Source: Marinobacter szutsaonensis (GTDB lineage Bacteria > Pseudomonadota > Gammaproteobacteria > Pseudomonadales > Oleiphilaceae). From it: a stretch of DNA of 64,000 nucleotides. The translations under genes were made by a program, and so were the position numbers. This document shows, one piece after another, positions 17,659 through 26,446 of this stretch. Location of the stretch: assembly GCF_039523335.1 (NCBI RefSeq), contig NZ_BAAAFC010000001.1, forward strand, positions 2,604,001 through 2,668,000, read 5' to 3'. Under the pieces are notes generated by a model. That model ran no database searches. It was not told the origin of the DNA and worked only from the letters and a program-made list of their open reading frames with translations. Numbering within the stretch: the first letter of the stretch is position 1; each line of letters opens with the position of its first letter.

Positions 17659-18695
17659 AGAAACTCGCACTGGCCGGCCTGCTGGCTGTAGGCCTGACTG
17701 GCTGCAGTTCCGAGGAGCCGAAGGTTCTCAACCTGTATAACTGGTCCGAATACATGCCGCAGGAAGTGCTGACGCGCTTCGAGGAAGAGACCGGCATCCA
17801 GGTGGTCTACACCACCTACGACAGCAACGAAGCCATGTATGCCAAGCTCAAGCTGCTGGATGACAGCGCCGCCTATGACCTGGCCGTGCCTTCCACCTAC
17901 TACGTGAGCAAGATGCGCCAGGAAGACCTGCTGATGCCCATTGATCGCAGCAAGATCGAGGGCTTTGACAACCTGGATCCGGAGCTGACCAACCTGGACA
18001 TCGACCCGGACAACAAGTTCAGTATTCCCTACCTGTGGGGCACTACCGGCCTTGCCGTGGACACTGCGGATATCGAAGGCGAGCCAGTGACCGCCTGGGC
18101 CGACCTGTGGGATGAGCGTTTTGAAGGCCGGGTGATGCTTACCAACGACATGCGGGAAGTCTTCCACGTTGGCCTGCGGGTGCTGGGCTACTCCGGTAAC
18201 AGCACCGATCCGCAGCAGATCGAGGAAGCCTACGAAAGGCTCACCGAGCTGATGCCCTCCGTGCGTACCTTCAATTCCGATGCGCCCCGGGTGCCCTACC
18301 TGGAAGGCGAGACCGATGTCGGCATGATCTGGAGCGGAGAAGCGGTGATGGCCGAGGAGACCATGCCATCCCTGGAGTACGTCTATCCGGAAGAGGGCAT
18401 CATCGCCTGGCTGGACAGCTTCGTGATTCCCAAGAACGCCAAGAACCCGGAGGCCGCCCACCAGTTCATCAGCTTCGTGCTGCAGCCGGAGATCTCCGCA
18501 TTGATCAGTGAGGAGATCGGCTACGCAACCCCGAACCTGGCCGCCCGTGAGATGCTGCCGGATGACGTGGCCAATAACCGTGCCAGCTACCCGACGCCTG
18601 AGGACATGACGAATGCCGAGTTCCAGGTGGATATCGGAGACGAGGCGCTGCAGGTGTACGCCAAGTACTGGGAGATGCTCAAGTCCGGGCGGTGA
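17655..18695 (+). CDS. potD: Polyamine-binding lipoprotein PotD
   Basis: Periplasmic binding protein of the cassette, 346 residues. I place the start at ATG 17655, overlapping the potC stop, with AAGGAG six bases upstream; the longer frame simply reads into potC. The N-terminus is a lipoprotein signal (GLTGC lipobox), so it is membrane-anchored. Polyamine-site landmarks of E. coli PotD are kept: NWSEY near the start, a D-x-x-E pair in TNDMREVF, and the WLD motif in GIIAWLDSFVIP. The exact polyamine cannot be read from the sequence. Confidence 0.9.
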   Translation: MKKLALAGLLAVGLTGCSSEEPKVLNLYNWSEYMPQEVLTRFEEETGIQVVYTTYDSNEAMYAKLKLLDDSAAYDLAVPSTYYVSKMRQEDLLMPIDRSKIEGFDNLDPELTNLDIDPDNKFSIPYLWGTTGLAVDTADIEGEPVTAWADLWDERFEGRVMLTNDMREVFHVGLRVLGYSGNSTDPQQIEEAYERLTELMPSVRTFNSDAPRVPYLEGETDVGMIWSGEAVMAEETMPSLEYVYPEEGIIAWLDSFVIPKNAKNPEAAHQFISFVLQPEISALISEEIGYATPNLAAREMLPDDVANNRASYPTPEDMTNAEFQVDIGDEALQVYAKYWEMLKSGR

Positions 18696-18724
18696 TGTCA
18701 GTCCGGTACACAAGTGAATCCGGA

Positions 18725-18752
18725 ACGGAGGCCTCGGGCCTCCGTTTTTTTT
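18725..18752 (+). terminator. Intrinsic terminator after potD
   Basis: A perfect 9-bp stem (ACGGAGGCC/GGCCTCCGT) with a three-base loop is followed by seven further T residues. It ends the potABCD transcript. Confidence 0.95.
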
Positions 18753-18795
18753 GTGAATGGGGTTTCACAAAACTGACATACATGGTCTATACCTT

Positions 18796-18840
18796 CCTGA
18801 TAACAACTGGTTAGCAAACTTGTTACCTACCGTTATCAGG
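18796..18840 (+). promoter_or_regulatory. Inverted repeat overlapping the Shine-Dalgarno of the second ABC operon
   Basis: CCTGATAAC (18796-18804) is repeated as its exact complement GTTATCAGG (18832-18840) 27 bases later. The right arm runs into AGGAG (18838-18842), the ribosome site for the ATG at 18854. A folded leader would partly hide that site; alternatively the repeat is a protein operator. Confidence 0.5.
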
Positions 18841-18853
18841 AGAGACAAAGATC

Positions 18854-19933
18854 ATGGGATCGCGCACCGCAAGGACATCCGCACTGCTTGGCTCCACCTT
18901 CCTGGCTGCTGTCACTTTTTCCGGCAGCCTGCTCGCTGAAGAGCTGCGACTGATTACCTGGGGCGGTTATGCCCCGGATGATGTGGTGGCCCAGTTCGAG
19001 GAAGAGACCGGAATCGATGTGAAGGTCACTCTCTCCAATAATGAGGACATGATCTCCAAACTGCGGGCCACCGGCGGTGCCGGCTTCGACCTGGCCCAGC
19101 CCAGCCAGGACCGGATCATCGGCGTTCAGCGCCAGTTCAATATCTACAAGCCCATCGATTTCAGCCGCGTCAACACCGATCAGCTGCAGCCCTCCATGGT
19201 CAAGGCGACCCAGGACTCCACCGAGCTTGATGGCAAATTCTACGGTGTGCCTTCGGTCTGGGGCACCAGCGGCCTGATCGTCCACCGTTCGGTGGCGGAT
19301 ACGGTCACCGATTACACCGACCTGTGCGACCCGGCGGTGACCGGCAAGGTCAGTTACCGTCTCAAGCGTCCAACCCTGATAGGTTTTGCCTTTGCCATGG
19401 GCATGGATCCCTTTGAAGCCTATAACGACCGTGACGAGTACGAGTCGATCCTGGCGAAAGTGGAAGACAAACTGATCGACTGCAAGAGCAACGTGAAGAC
19501 CTACTGGACCGGCGGCGACCAGCTGCTGGCGCTGTTGCGCACCGGTGAGGTGACCGCGGCCATGGCCTGGGATGCCGGCGGCTGGAAACTGAATGCAGAG
19601 AACCCGGAGATCCGTTTCGTGGCCCCGGATTCCGGTGCCCTGGGCTGGATCGATACGTTTGCCATTCCCCGCCGCAGTGAAAACGAGGAAGCCGCCTACA
19701 AGTGGATCAACTTCGTGATGCAGCCGGAGATCGCCGCCCGGATCACCAACGCCTCGGGTAACTTCACTGCTTCCAAAGGCGCGGACGAGTTTGTCCGGGC
19801 GGAGCTGCGGGATGCCTACCGGGCCAGCTTCAATGACCAGGCGATCAACAACATCAAGTGGTATCCGCCGGTACCTCCCGGACTGGAGACCCTGGAAGGG
19901 CAGGTGCTGGACCGCGTCCAGGCAGCGAACTGA
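18854..19933 (+). CDS. Extracellular solute-binding protein, PotD/PotF superfamily
   Basis: Periplasmic binding protein of a second ABC importer, 359 residues with a Sec signal peptide (cleavage near SLLAEE). It is clearly homologous to PotD/PotF: LITWGGYAPDDVVAQFEEETG at the start and the WID pair in LGWIDTFAIP are retained. In the region where PotD has an acidic D-x-x-E pair this protein has SYRLKRPTLIG, so a polyamine ligand is doubtful. It heads an operon in PotFGHI order (binding protein, ATPase, two permeases). Confidence 0.85.
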   Translation: MGSRTARTSALLGSTFLAAVTFSGSLLAEELRLITWGGYAPDDVVAQFEEETGIDVKVTLSNNEDMISKLRATGGAGFDLAQPSQDRIIGVQRQFNIYKPIDFSRVNTDQLQPSMVKATQDSTELDGKFYGVPSVWGTSGLIVHRSVADTVTDYTDLCDPAVTGKVSYRLKRPTLIGFAFAMGMDPFEAYNDRDEYESILAKVEDKLIDCKSNVKTYWTGGDQLLALLRTGEVTAAMAWDAGGWKLNAENPEIRFVAPDSGALGWIDTFAIPRRSENEEAAYKWINFVMQPEIAARITNASGNFTASKGADEFVRAELRDAYRASFNDQAINNIKWYPPVPPGLETLEGQVLDRVQAAN

Positions 19934-19938
19934 TCTCC

Positions 19939-21033
19939 ATGGGGATCGAGTCCGACCTGTTCTGCTTGAACCTGGTCCGCCGCTTTGGCAGCAATGCCGC
20001 GGTGGACCATGTTTCCCTCGACGTGCCCGCGGGCACGTTTTTCTCGATTCTGGGCCCCTCGGGCTGCGGCAAGACCACGTTGCTGCGACTGCTGGCGGGT
20101 TTTGACCGGCCCGATGAGGGTGATATCCACATTCGCGGCGCCCGCATGAACGATGTGCCCCCGAACCGGCGCCCGGTCAACATGGTGTTCCAGCACCTGG
20201 CCCTGTTCCCGACCATGTCGGTGGGAGACAACATCGGTTATGGCCTGAAGCGCCAGAAAGTACCGGCCGCAGAGCGGCGCACGCGGATCGCCCGGGTGCT
20301 GGAGCAGGTGGGCCTGCCCGGCATGGAAAACCGGAACCCGGGCGAACTCTCCGGTGGCCAGCGTCAGCGTGTAGCCCTGGCCCGCTGCCTGGTGCTGGAA
20401 CCGACCCTGTTGTTGCTGGACGAACCCCTGGGGGCCCTGGATCTGAAACTGCGGGAGCAGATGAAGATCGAACTCAAGCATCTGCAGAAGGCCTTTGGCA
20501 CCACCTTCGTGTACATCACCCACGACCAGTCCGAGGCCATGGTGATGTCGGATCAGGTCGCCGTGATGAAGGATGGCCGGTTTGACCAGGTGGCCCCGCC
20601 GGAAGAACTCTACCGGGAACCGGCCACCCCCTTTGTGGCCGGGTTTGTCGGGGATAACAATCGCCTCACCGGCGAGCTTGTAGCCGTGCAGGACGGGTTG
20701 GCGGAACTCCGACTGGATGATGGCAGTATGGTCCGTGGCCGGCTCGGTCAGAGTTCGCCGCCCATCGGTGAGCGGGCGGACCTGTTCATTCGCCCGGAAT
20801 CCCTGGTACTGGGAGGAGATGCGCTGAGGCCCGATTACTCGGCACTCCGGGCATCGGTCACCGCCACCCTGTTTGATGGCGCCAACAGTCGCCTTGAGGC
20901 CGACAGCGCCGGCCAGACTCTGTATGCCCGGTTGCCCCAGGACGGCTCGGCGCCTCGATTGCGAGAGGGTGCCAGTGTCCAGCTGGCCTGGGACCCGATG
21001 CTGGCACGGGTGTTTGCCCCGGGGGCTGCATGA
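19939..21033 (+). CDS. ABC transporter ATP-binding protein, PotA/PotG type
   Basis: ATPase of the second cassette, 364 residues. I use ATG 19939, five bases after the preceding stop, because the longer frame lies wholly within the upstream gene; no strong ribosome site is seen, so coupling to upstream translation is likely. Walker [10 protein letters not shown], signature LSGGQRQRVALAR and Walker B LLLLDEP are intact, and a TOBE domain follows. The stop overlaps the next permease by 4 bp. Confidence 0.88.
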   Translation: MGIESDLFCLNLVRRFGSNAAVDHVSLDVPAGTFFSILGPSGCGKTTLLRLLAGFDRPDEGDIHIRGARMNDVPPNRRPVNMVFQHLALFPTMSVGDNIGYGLKRQKVPAAERRTRIARVLEQVGLPGMENRNPGELSGGQRQRVALARCLVLEPTLLLLDEPLGALDLKLREQMKIELKHLQKAFGTTFVYITHDQSEAMVMSDQVAVMKDGRFDQVAPPEELYREPATPFVAGFVGDNNRLTGELVAVQDGLAELRLDDGSMVRGRLGQSSPPIGERADLFIRPESLVLGGDALRPDYSALRASVTATLFDGANSRLEADSAGQTLYARLPQDGSAPRLREGASVQLAWDPMLARVFAPGAA

Positions 21034-21890
21034 ACGCCAGTGCCGGTCGCCTGTCCCTTTGGTTGCTGCTCACACCCTTCCTGCTGTGGATTGTGTTGCT
21101 GGTACTGGTGCCCCACCTGCAGATGCTGCGGGTCTCCTTCCAGGTCCGGGAGAGCTGGGACACGCTGGCGTGGGGGCTGGAGCAGTACCAGAACTTCTTT
21201 ACCGAATCCTATTACTGGCGCACCTTTGTCCGAACCGGCGTGATGTCGCTGTTCACCACGTTTCTCACCCTGCTGATTGCTTTTCCCATTGCCTGGTACA
21301 TCGCGAGGCTGGCGCGGGGCCGTGCCAAGGGTTTGCTGTTTCTGGCGTGCCTGGTGCCGTTCTGGGCCAGTGAGCTGGTGCGTACCTACGGCTGGATGAT
21401 CCTGCTGCGGGAGAGTGGCCTGTTCAGTTCCTGGCTGCAGGCCCTGGGCTGGGCGGATGGCCCGGTGGAAATGCTCTACAACGATGTGGCGGTGATCATC
21501 GGCCTGGTCTATAACGGCTTGCTGTTCATGGTGGTGCCCCTGGTCACTACCCTGGACGGCATGGACGAGAACCTGGTGGAAGCCGGTTACGACCTCGGGG
21601 GCAACCACCTGACCGTGCTGCGCGAGGTGGTGGTGCCCTGGGCAATGCCGGGCATTGTCTCCGGCTGCATCGTGGTGTTCATGCTGACCCTCGGCAGCTA
21701 CCTGACCCCCATCCTGATGGGTGGCAAGGACAGTGCCTGGTTCACCGGGCAGATCTTTACCCAGTTCATCACCCGGTTTAACTGGGAGCAGGGCGCGGCC
21801 CTCGGTGTTCTGCTGCTGGTGCTTTCGTCACTGATCGTCTGGCTGGGCCTGAAACTCTCCGGCCAGTCCCTGCGCAAGGTCATGGGGTGA
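21030..21890 (+). CDS. ABC transporter permease, PotB/PotH type
   Basis: First permease of the second cassette, 286 residues with about six transmembrane segments. The EAA loop is visible as ENLVEAGYDLGGNHLTVLREVVVP, and LVRTYGWMILLRE is typical of PotB/PotH. It starts inside the ATPase stop codon overlap and is four bases from the next permease. Confidence 0.88.
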   Translation: MNASAGRLSLWLLLTPFLLWIVLLVLVPHLQMLRVSFQVRESWDTLAWGLEQYQNFFTESYYWRTFVRTGVMSLFTTFLTLLIAFPIAWYIARLARGRAKGLLFLACLVPFWASELVRTYGWMILLRESGLFSSWLQALGWADGPVEMLYNDVAVIIGLVYNGLLFMVVPLVTTLDGMDENLVEAGYDLGGNHLTVLREVVVPWAMPGIVSGCIVVFMLTLGSYLTPILMGGKDSAWFTGQIFTQFITRFNWEQGAALGVLLLVLSSLIVWLGLKLSGQSLRKVMG

Positions 21891-21894
21891 CGGC

Positions 21895-22752
21895 ATGATC
21901 CGGTCTGTTCCCCGCTCCCGCTGGTTTGATGGCCTGTACCTGGCCTATCTGGTGGCGTTTTTCGTCTACCTGGCCCTGCCACTGACGGTGACGGCGGTGT
22001 TTGCATTCAATGATGCCCCGTTTCCGTCCCTGCCCTGGAAGGGCTTTACCCTGGATTGGTACCTCGCGGACGGTTCTGGTGGTCGCACCGGCCTGTTCCA
22101 CGATGACACCCTGTTGTCCGCGCTCTGGGTGAGTACCAAAATCGCCTTCTGGGTGACGGTGGTCAGCGTTGCCCTGGGATGCGTCAACGCGGTGCTGTTC
22201 GAACGTCTGGAGTTTCGCGGCAAAGAATTCCTGTACCTGCTGATGCTGCTGCCGCTGGTGATTCCGGGAGTGATTCTGGGCGTGTCGATCCTGGTGTTCT
22301 ACAGCGGCATGGCCAATGATGCCTCCCGGCTGTGGGGTGTCGAGCTGGATGTGTTCCGGCCGGGAATGACACTGGTGGTCATGGGCCAGGTGACCTTCAT
22401 TGCCACGCTCGCCACCCTGGTGATCGCCGCCCGACTGCGCAAGTTTGACCGGCAACTGGAAGAGGCGGCGCTGAACCTGGGCGCCACACCCGTGGTGGCC
22501 TGGTTCACGGTCACGCTGCCGTGGCTGTTGCCATCGATTCTCGGGGCAGCGGCGATGGCGTTCCTGATGTCGTTCGAGAACTTCAACACCACGGTCATGC
22601 TCACCGGCAGTGATACGCCGCTGACGGTGGCGCTGTTCAACCGCCTGCGGGAAGGGTCGACGCCGGTGCTGAATGCGGTGGCGCTGTTGCTGATGGTGGG
22701 CTCGGCGTTGCTGGCGGTGATGGCGATGGGCAGGTCCCGGGATAACGCCTGA
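21895..22752 (+). CDS. ABC transporter permease, PotC/PotI type
   Basis: Second permease, 285 residues and about six membrane segments. The first loop has AFNDAPFPSLPWKGFTLDWY and the EAA loop is LEEAALNLGATPVVAWFTVTLP. Compared with PotC it has a longer periplasmic segment after TM1 (LADGSGGRTGLFHDDTLL). It is the last gene of the cassette; a hairpin overlaps its stop codon. Confidence 0.88.
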   Translation: MIRSVPRSRWFDGLYLAYLVAFFVYLALPLTVTAVFAFNDAPFPSLPWKGFTLDWYLADGSGGRTGLFHDDTLLSALWVSTKIAFWVTVVSVALGCVNAVLFERLEFRGKEFLYLLMLLPLVIPGVILGVSILVFYSGMANDASRLWGVELDVFRPGMTLVVMGQVTFIATLATLVIAARLRKFDRQLEEAALNLGATPVVAWFTVTLPWLLPSILGAAAMAFLMSFENFNTTVMLTGSDTPLTVALFNRLREGSTPVLNAVALLLMVGSALLAVMAMGRSRDNA

Positions 22753-22766
22753 TGGCGCTATCCCGG
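22737..22766. terminator. Hairpin spanning the stop codon between convergent operons
   Basis: CCGGGATA-x-CGCC pairs with GGCG-x-TATCCCGG around the TGA of the last permease gene, with a single mismatched pair. No U-run follows on either strand. Its place between convergent operons suggests a shared transcription barrier. Confidence 0.45.
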
Positions 22767-22779
22767 ACGGGATGGGGCG

Positions 22780-23223
22780 CTATACCACCAGAACCGGGCA
22801 CTTGGCGTGGGATGCCACCCGGTGGGATACACTGCCCAGGAACATGCCGTCCTTGTCGCTGTTGGTGCCCTTGGTGCCGACCACAATCAGGTCGGCTTCC
22901 TTGTCCTGGGCGAACTTGATGATCACCCGTGACGGCCGTCCGGCCTTCACAAAGCCCCGGACCTTGGTCGCGCCATGTTCCTTCGCCAGTTCCTTGGCAT
23001 GGTTGACCACGCCCTTTGCATACTCTGAGAGTACTTTGTCCGGGATGTCCATATCGGCCGGACGGCCGATCGACAGCGATGCCTCGAACAGGCTGTGGTG
23101 TTTGTACACGCAGAGGATGTAGATCTCGGCCTCGGGAATCAGTCTCTGGAGATCGATGGCTTTGTCCAGCGCCTTCAGCGAGGTCTTGGAGCCGTCCACC
23201 GCGACCAGGATTCTTTCGAACAT
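22780..23223 (-). CDS. teaD: Universal stress protein TeaD (UspA family)
   Basis: A 147-residue UspA-type protein encoded right after the TRAP large permease. In Halomonas elongata the equivalent TeaD binds ATP and moderates ectoine uptake by TeaABC. The ATP-loop region reads [19 protein letters not shown], i.e. GxxG then ten residues then GS, one residue longer than the usual nine-residue spacing. [13 protein letters not shown] is the standard N-terminus. Its role as a TeaABC regulator is inferred from position and family. Confidence 0.85.
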   Translation of the reverse strand: MFERILVAVDGSKTSLKALDKAIDLQRLIPEAEIYILCVYKHHSLFEASLSIGRPADMDIPDKVLSEYAKGVVNHAKELAKEHGATKVRGFVKAGRPSRVIIKFAQDKEADLIVVGTKGTNSDKDGMFLGSVSHRVASHAKCPVLVV

Positions 23224-23256
23224 GAGTGTCTCCTTAGCGACCCTTGAGTCTCTCCA

Positions 23257-24543
23257 TTAATCCCTGAATGCCACGTCCCGCAGGAACAGGGCGATGTCAG
23301 GGAAGGCAATTATCAGACCTGCGGCCGCTACCAGCATGAAAATGAACGGTGGTGTTCCGCGAATCACTTCGAGGTAGGGCCGTTTGAAGATCGCGATGGC
23401 TGTGAAAATGTCGCAGCCAAAGGGCGGTGTGGCTGAGCCGATGGCAACTTGCAGGGTAATCAGTACACCGACCAGTACCGGATCCAGCCCGGTGGATTCG
23501 ATGGCTGGGGCAAAGATCGGAGTCAGTACCAGGATGACCACGATGGGATCCACAAACATGCAGGCAATGAAGAAGGCCACACAAATGGCGATCAACACGC
23601 CCACCGGGCCGGCTTCGTTCACGCCAACGGCTTCCAGAATGCTCTGCGGAATCTGGGCAAAGGAAATAATCCAGGAGAAACCGTTACCGACCGCCACCAG
23701 GATGAACACCACCGCGGTGATCAGGCCAGTGGACTTGGCGATGCGCCACACATCGGGCAGTTTCAGCGAACGGAAGACCACGAACTCCAGAAGGAAGGCA
23801 TAGAGCACGCACACTGCAGCCGCCTCTGTGGGACTGAAGATGCCGCCGTAGATACCGCCAACAATGATGACCGGGAAGAACAGGGGCCAGAGTGCGTCGC
23901 GCACGGAAACCGCCCGCTGCCCCCAGCTCGCCTTCTCTTCGGTGGGCACATTGTTCTTGTAGGCGTAGATCAGGCAGTAGATCGAAAACATGAACAGGAT
24001 CAGGATGCCCGGGCCGATGCCGGCAATGAACAGCTCGGCGATGGAGGTCTCGGAGATGACCCCGTAGATGATCATGCCGATACTGGGCGGGATCAGGAAC
24101 GCGATATCACTGGCGTTGATGATCAGTGCCAGGGTGAACGGGTCCGAGTAACCGGCCTTCAGCATCTTCGGACGCAGCGGGGAACCCACCGCCACCACGG
24201 TGGCTTGGGTCGAACCCGAGACCGCGCCAAACAGTGTGCAGGAGGTGGCTGTACTGATCGCCAGGCCACCCTTCACATGGCCGATAAAGGCCATGACCAT
24301 GTTGATCAGTCGATCCGCAGACTGGCCGCGGGTCATGATATCTGCGGCGAGAATGAACATCGGTACCGCAATCAGCGACGCCGGCCGGATGCCACCCATC
24401 ATCTGCTGGATGAAGGTGCCCATCTGGCCGAAGCCGTCAAACATCATTACGAAGCCGACTACCGCGCCGGTAATCAGCGGAACCATCATCGGGAAGCCCA
24501 GCAGCAATAACCCGATCATGATCACCATCATTATAGTTGCCAT
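23257..24543 (-). CDS. teaC: Ectoine TRAP transporter large permease TeaC
   Basis: DctM-type subunit with the ion-coupled transport path, 428 residues and about 12 membrane segments. Family landmarks include FGAVSGSTQATVVAVGSPL and IPPSIGMIIYGVISETSIAELF. It is encoded between the small permease and teaD. The ectoine assignment comes from the adjacent binding protein. Uptake is expected to be driven by the sodium or proton gradient rather than ATP. Confidence 0.88.
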   Translation of the reverse strand: MATIMMVIMIGLLLLGFPMMVPLITGAVVGFVMMFDGFGQMGTFIQQMMGGIRPASLIAVPMFILAADIMTRGQSADRLINMVMAFIGHVKGGLAISTATSCTLFGAVSGSTQATVVAVGSPLRPKMLKAGYSDPFTLALIINASDIAFLIPPSIGMIIYGVISETSIAELFIAGIGPGILILFMFSIYCLIYAYKNNVPTEEKASWGQRAVSVRDALWPLFFPVIIVGGIYGGIFSPTEAAAVCVLYAFLLEFVVFRSLKLPDVWRIAKSTGLITAVVFILVAVGNGFSWIISFAQIPQSILEAVGVNEAGPVGVLIAICVAFFIACMFVDPIVVILVLTPIFAPAIESTGLDPVLVGVLITLQVAIGSATPPFGCDIFTAIAIFKRPYLEVIRGTPPFIFMLVAAAGLIIAFPDIALFLRDVAFRD

Positions 24544-24578
24544 GATTTCTTATCCTTACCTGAGTTCAGCTGCGGGGT

Positions 24579-25172
24579 TCATACTTCCGATTCGGTATCG
24601 GCATAACCATCAACGACACCCGTGGAGAGATAGACATCCTTGCTGGTGAAGTTCTTGATGGCGGTGAGGAAATACTGGATACCGGTGATGGCAAAACCTA
24701 CCGGAGCCCAGATATAGATCCACCAGATCTCGAACCCGAGGGCAGGCAGGATCCGGCCACGGTCGTAGAGTGTCTCGATGTAACCATAGGAGTGGTAACA
24801 CAGGAAAAACATCACCACCGAGGTAAACAGGGCAATGATGATCATCAGCACCTTCCGACCCTTGGTGGGGATCGCGTCATAGACGGCGGACATCCGGATA
24901 TGGCGACCATGGCGGGCCGCATACCCAATGCCGGCAAAGGTGATCAGGATAATGAGAATTCGGTTGATTTCTCCGGAGAAGAAAAGGCCTTCACCGAAGA
25001 CATACCGTGCGATCACGTTCACGCAGGTATTGATAGCCATCAGGATAACGCCCAGAGCAAGCATGACCGCTTCAATCTTGCTTATCCAGACATCAATGGT
25101 TCCCAGAAACCCGGGCAGGCCTGACTCGTAGGAGCCGGTGTCATCTTCAAGATCCGGGGAATTCTCGGACAT
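24579..25172 (-). CDS. teaB: Ectoine TRAP transporter small permease TeaB
   Basis: DctQ-type small membrane subunit, 197 residues with four hydrophobic segments after a charged cytoplasmic N-terminus of about 25 residues. The stretch NVIARYVFGEGLFFSGEINRILI matches the conserved core of the family. It follows teaA by about 100 bp containing a hairpin and precedes teaC by 35 bp. Confidence 0.88.
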   Translation of the reverse strand: MSENSPDLEDDTGSYESGLPGFLGTIDVWISKIEAVMLALGVILMAINTCVNVIARYVFGEGLFFSGEINRILIILITFAGIGYAARHGRHIRMSAVYDAIPTKGRKVLMIIIALFTSVVMFFLCYHSYGYIETLYDRGRILPALGFEIWWIYIWAPVGFAITGIQYFLTAIKNFTSKDVYLSTGVVDGYADTESEV

Positions 25173-25237
25173 GGGGTGCGCTCCAGAACATTCTGCCCCC
25201 GGCCGGAGGGGGGTCGGCGGGGCGGGATTAAAACGGA

Positions 25238-25263
25238 GTCCCGCCGGCGGCAGCCGACGGGAC
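25238..25263 (-). other. Hairpin between teaA and teaB
   Basis: GTCCCG-x-CGGC pairs with GCCG-x-CGGGAC across a four-base loop, with one mismatch. Only a short T-run (TTTT, ten bases on) follows on the minus strand. It most likely stabilises the teaA message or causes partial termination, giving more binding protein than permease. Confidence 0.6.
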
Positions 25264-25276
25264 TGTTTCCTTCAGA

Positions 25277-26305
25277 TCAGTCGTTCTGAACTTCTTTCAG
25301 GTCTTCCTTGAACTGGTTCAGCAGTTCTTTGCCGCTTTCACCAGTCATTTCGATGAACTTGTCTTCTACCTGCGGCGCTCGGGCCTTGAAGGCTTCGATC
25401 TGCTCATCGGTCAGGCGGGTAACGGTGACCTCGTCACTGTTGGCCTTGATCTTCTCCAGGGCTTCCTCGGCCAGACCGTCAATGTGCACGATGATCTCTT
25501 CGAAGGCGAAGTCCGCGGCGTCCTGAACCAGCTTCTTGTCTTCGTCAGACAGGCCGTTGTAGAAATCCTGGTTGGCCATCATGGCAGTGGTGAACCAGCC
25601 GTGGCCGGTGAAGACCAGGTTGGGGGAGACCTCGTACAGACCGCCGGACTCGATCCAGAAGATCGGGTTTTCCTGGCCCTGGATCATGTTGGTCTGCAGG
25701 GCACCGTAAACCTCACCCCAGGGCAGCGGGGTCGGAGTCGCGCCGAAGGCGGAATAGGTCTCGGACAGAAGCGGGTTGGTCATGACCCGGATCTTCTTGT
25801 TGTTGAAGTCCTCAGGCTTGGTGACGGGCTCGTCCACAGTGACGACCATCTCGCCTTCCGGGTACATCTTCAGCAGTTCCAGGCCTTTCTCGGAGTAAAG
25901 CTCCGGGAAGTCCTCGTTGATCGCTTCACTCTCACGGAAGAACTCGATCACGGTATCCATGTCGGTGGGCATGAGATACGGGATGAAGAAGATCTGGGCT
26001 TCCGGGATCAGGGAGCCGGTGAAACCGGGGGACTGGTTTACGAAGTTCAGGATACCGGCCTGGGTCTGTTCCATGATGTCGTCAGACTCGCCCAGCTCGC
26101 CGAAGCGGTAAACTTGCAGGGTGTGGTCCGAGTTCTCTTCGATGTATTCCTTGAACTTGTAAGCGAATACGTCCTGAACGTCGCCTTCGTATTCTTCATG
26201 GGCATAGCGCCAGTTGGCGGCGTTTACGGCATTTGCCGCGGTCAGGCCGGCGAACGCCAGCGCTGAAATACCAGCCAGTTTCCTGAATTTACTCTTGCTG
26301 CTCAT
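25277..26305 (-). CDS. teaA: Ectoine/hydroxyectoine-binding TRAP protein TeaA
   Basis: Periplasmic DctP-family binding protein, 342 residues with a signal peptide ending near NAVNAA. The mature chain closely follows Halomonas elongata TeaA as I remember it: NWRYAHEEYEGDVQDVFA, YRFGELGESDDIMEQTQ, NQSPGFTGSLIP, PLPWGEVYGALQ, NPIFWIESGGLYEVSP. These include residues that line the ectoine pocket in the known structure (the Glu, Trp and Phe positions). First gene of teaABCD. Uptake of compatible solutes would serve osmoprotection or recovery of leaked ectoine; no ect biosynthesis genes are in the window. Confidence 0.92.
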   Translation of the reverse strand: MSSKSKFRKLAGISALAFAGLTAANAVNAANWRYAHEEYEGDVQDVFAYKFKEYIEENSDHTLQVYRFGELGESDDIMEQTQAGILNFVNQSPGFTGSLIPEAQIFFIPYLMPTDMDTVIEFFRESEAINEDFPELYSEKGLELLKMYPEGEMVVTVDEPVTKPEDFNNKKIRVMTNPLLSETYSAFGATPTPLPWGEVYGALQTNMIQGQENPIFWIESGGLYEVSPNLVFTGHGWFTTAMMANQDFYNGLSDEDKKLVQDAADFAFEEIIVHIDGLAEEALEKIKANSDEVTVTRLTDEQIEAFKARAPQVEDKFIEMTGESGKELLNQFKEDLKEVQND

Positions 26306-26446
26306 CGGGTTGTCTCCGCTCGTTATTTTACGTTAATCCATTGTTACGTTTATAAAGACTGGCAAAACAAAGTCGTTTTCGCAAGAAAATGGCGGAAATA
26401 AGCCAGCACCGGATACAGGTTTTAGCCGGATCGCAAGTGCATGAAT

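Noticed and set aside
22780..26305. Reading this TRAP operon as a generic C4-dicarboxylate transporter
   Set aside because: The binding protein follows TeaA nearly throughout and the operon ends in a UspA gene as in teaABCD, so ectoine is the better call.
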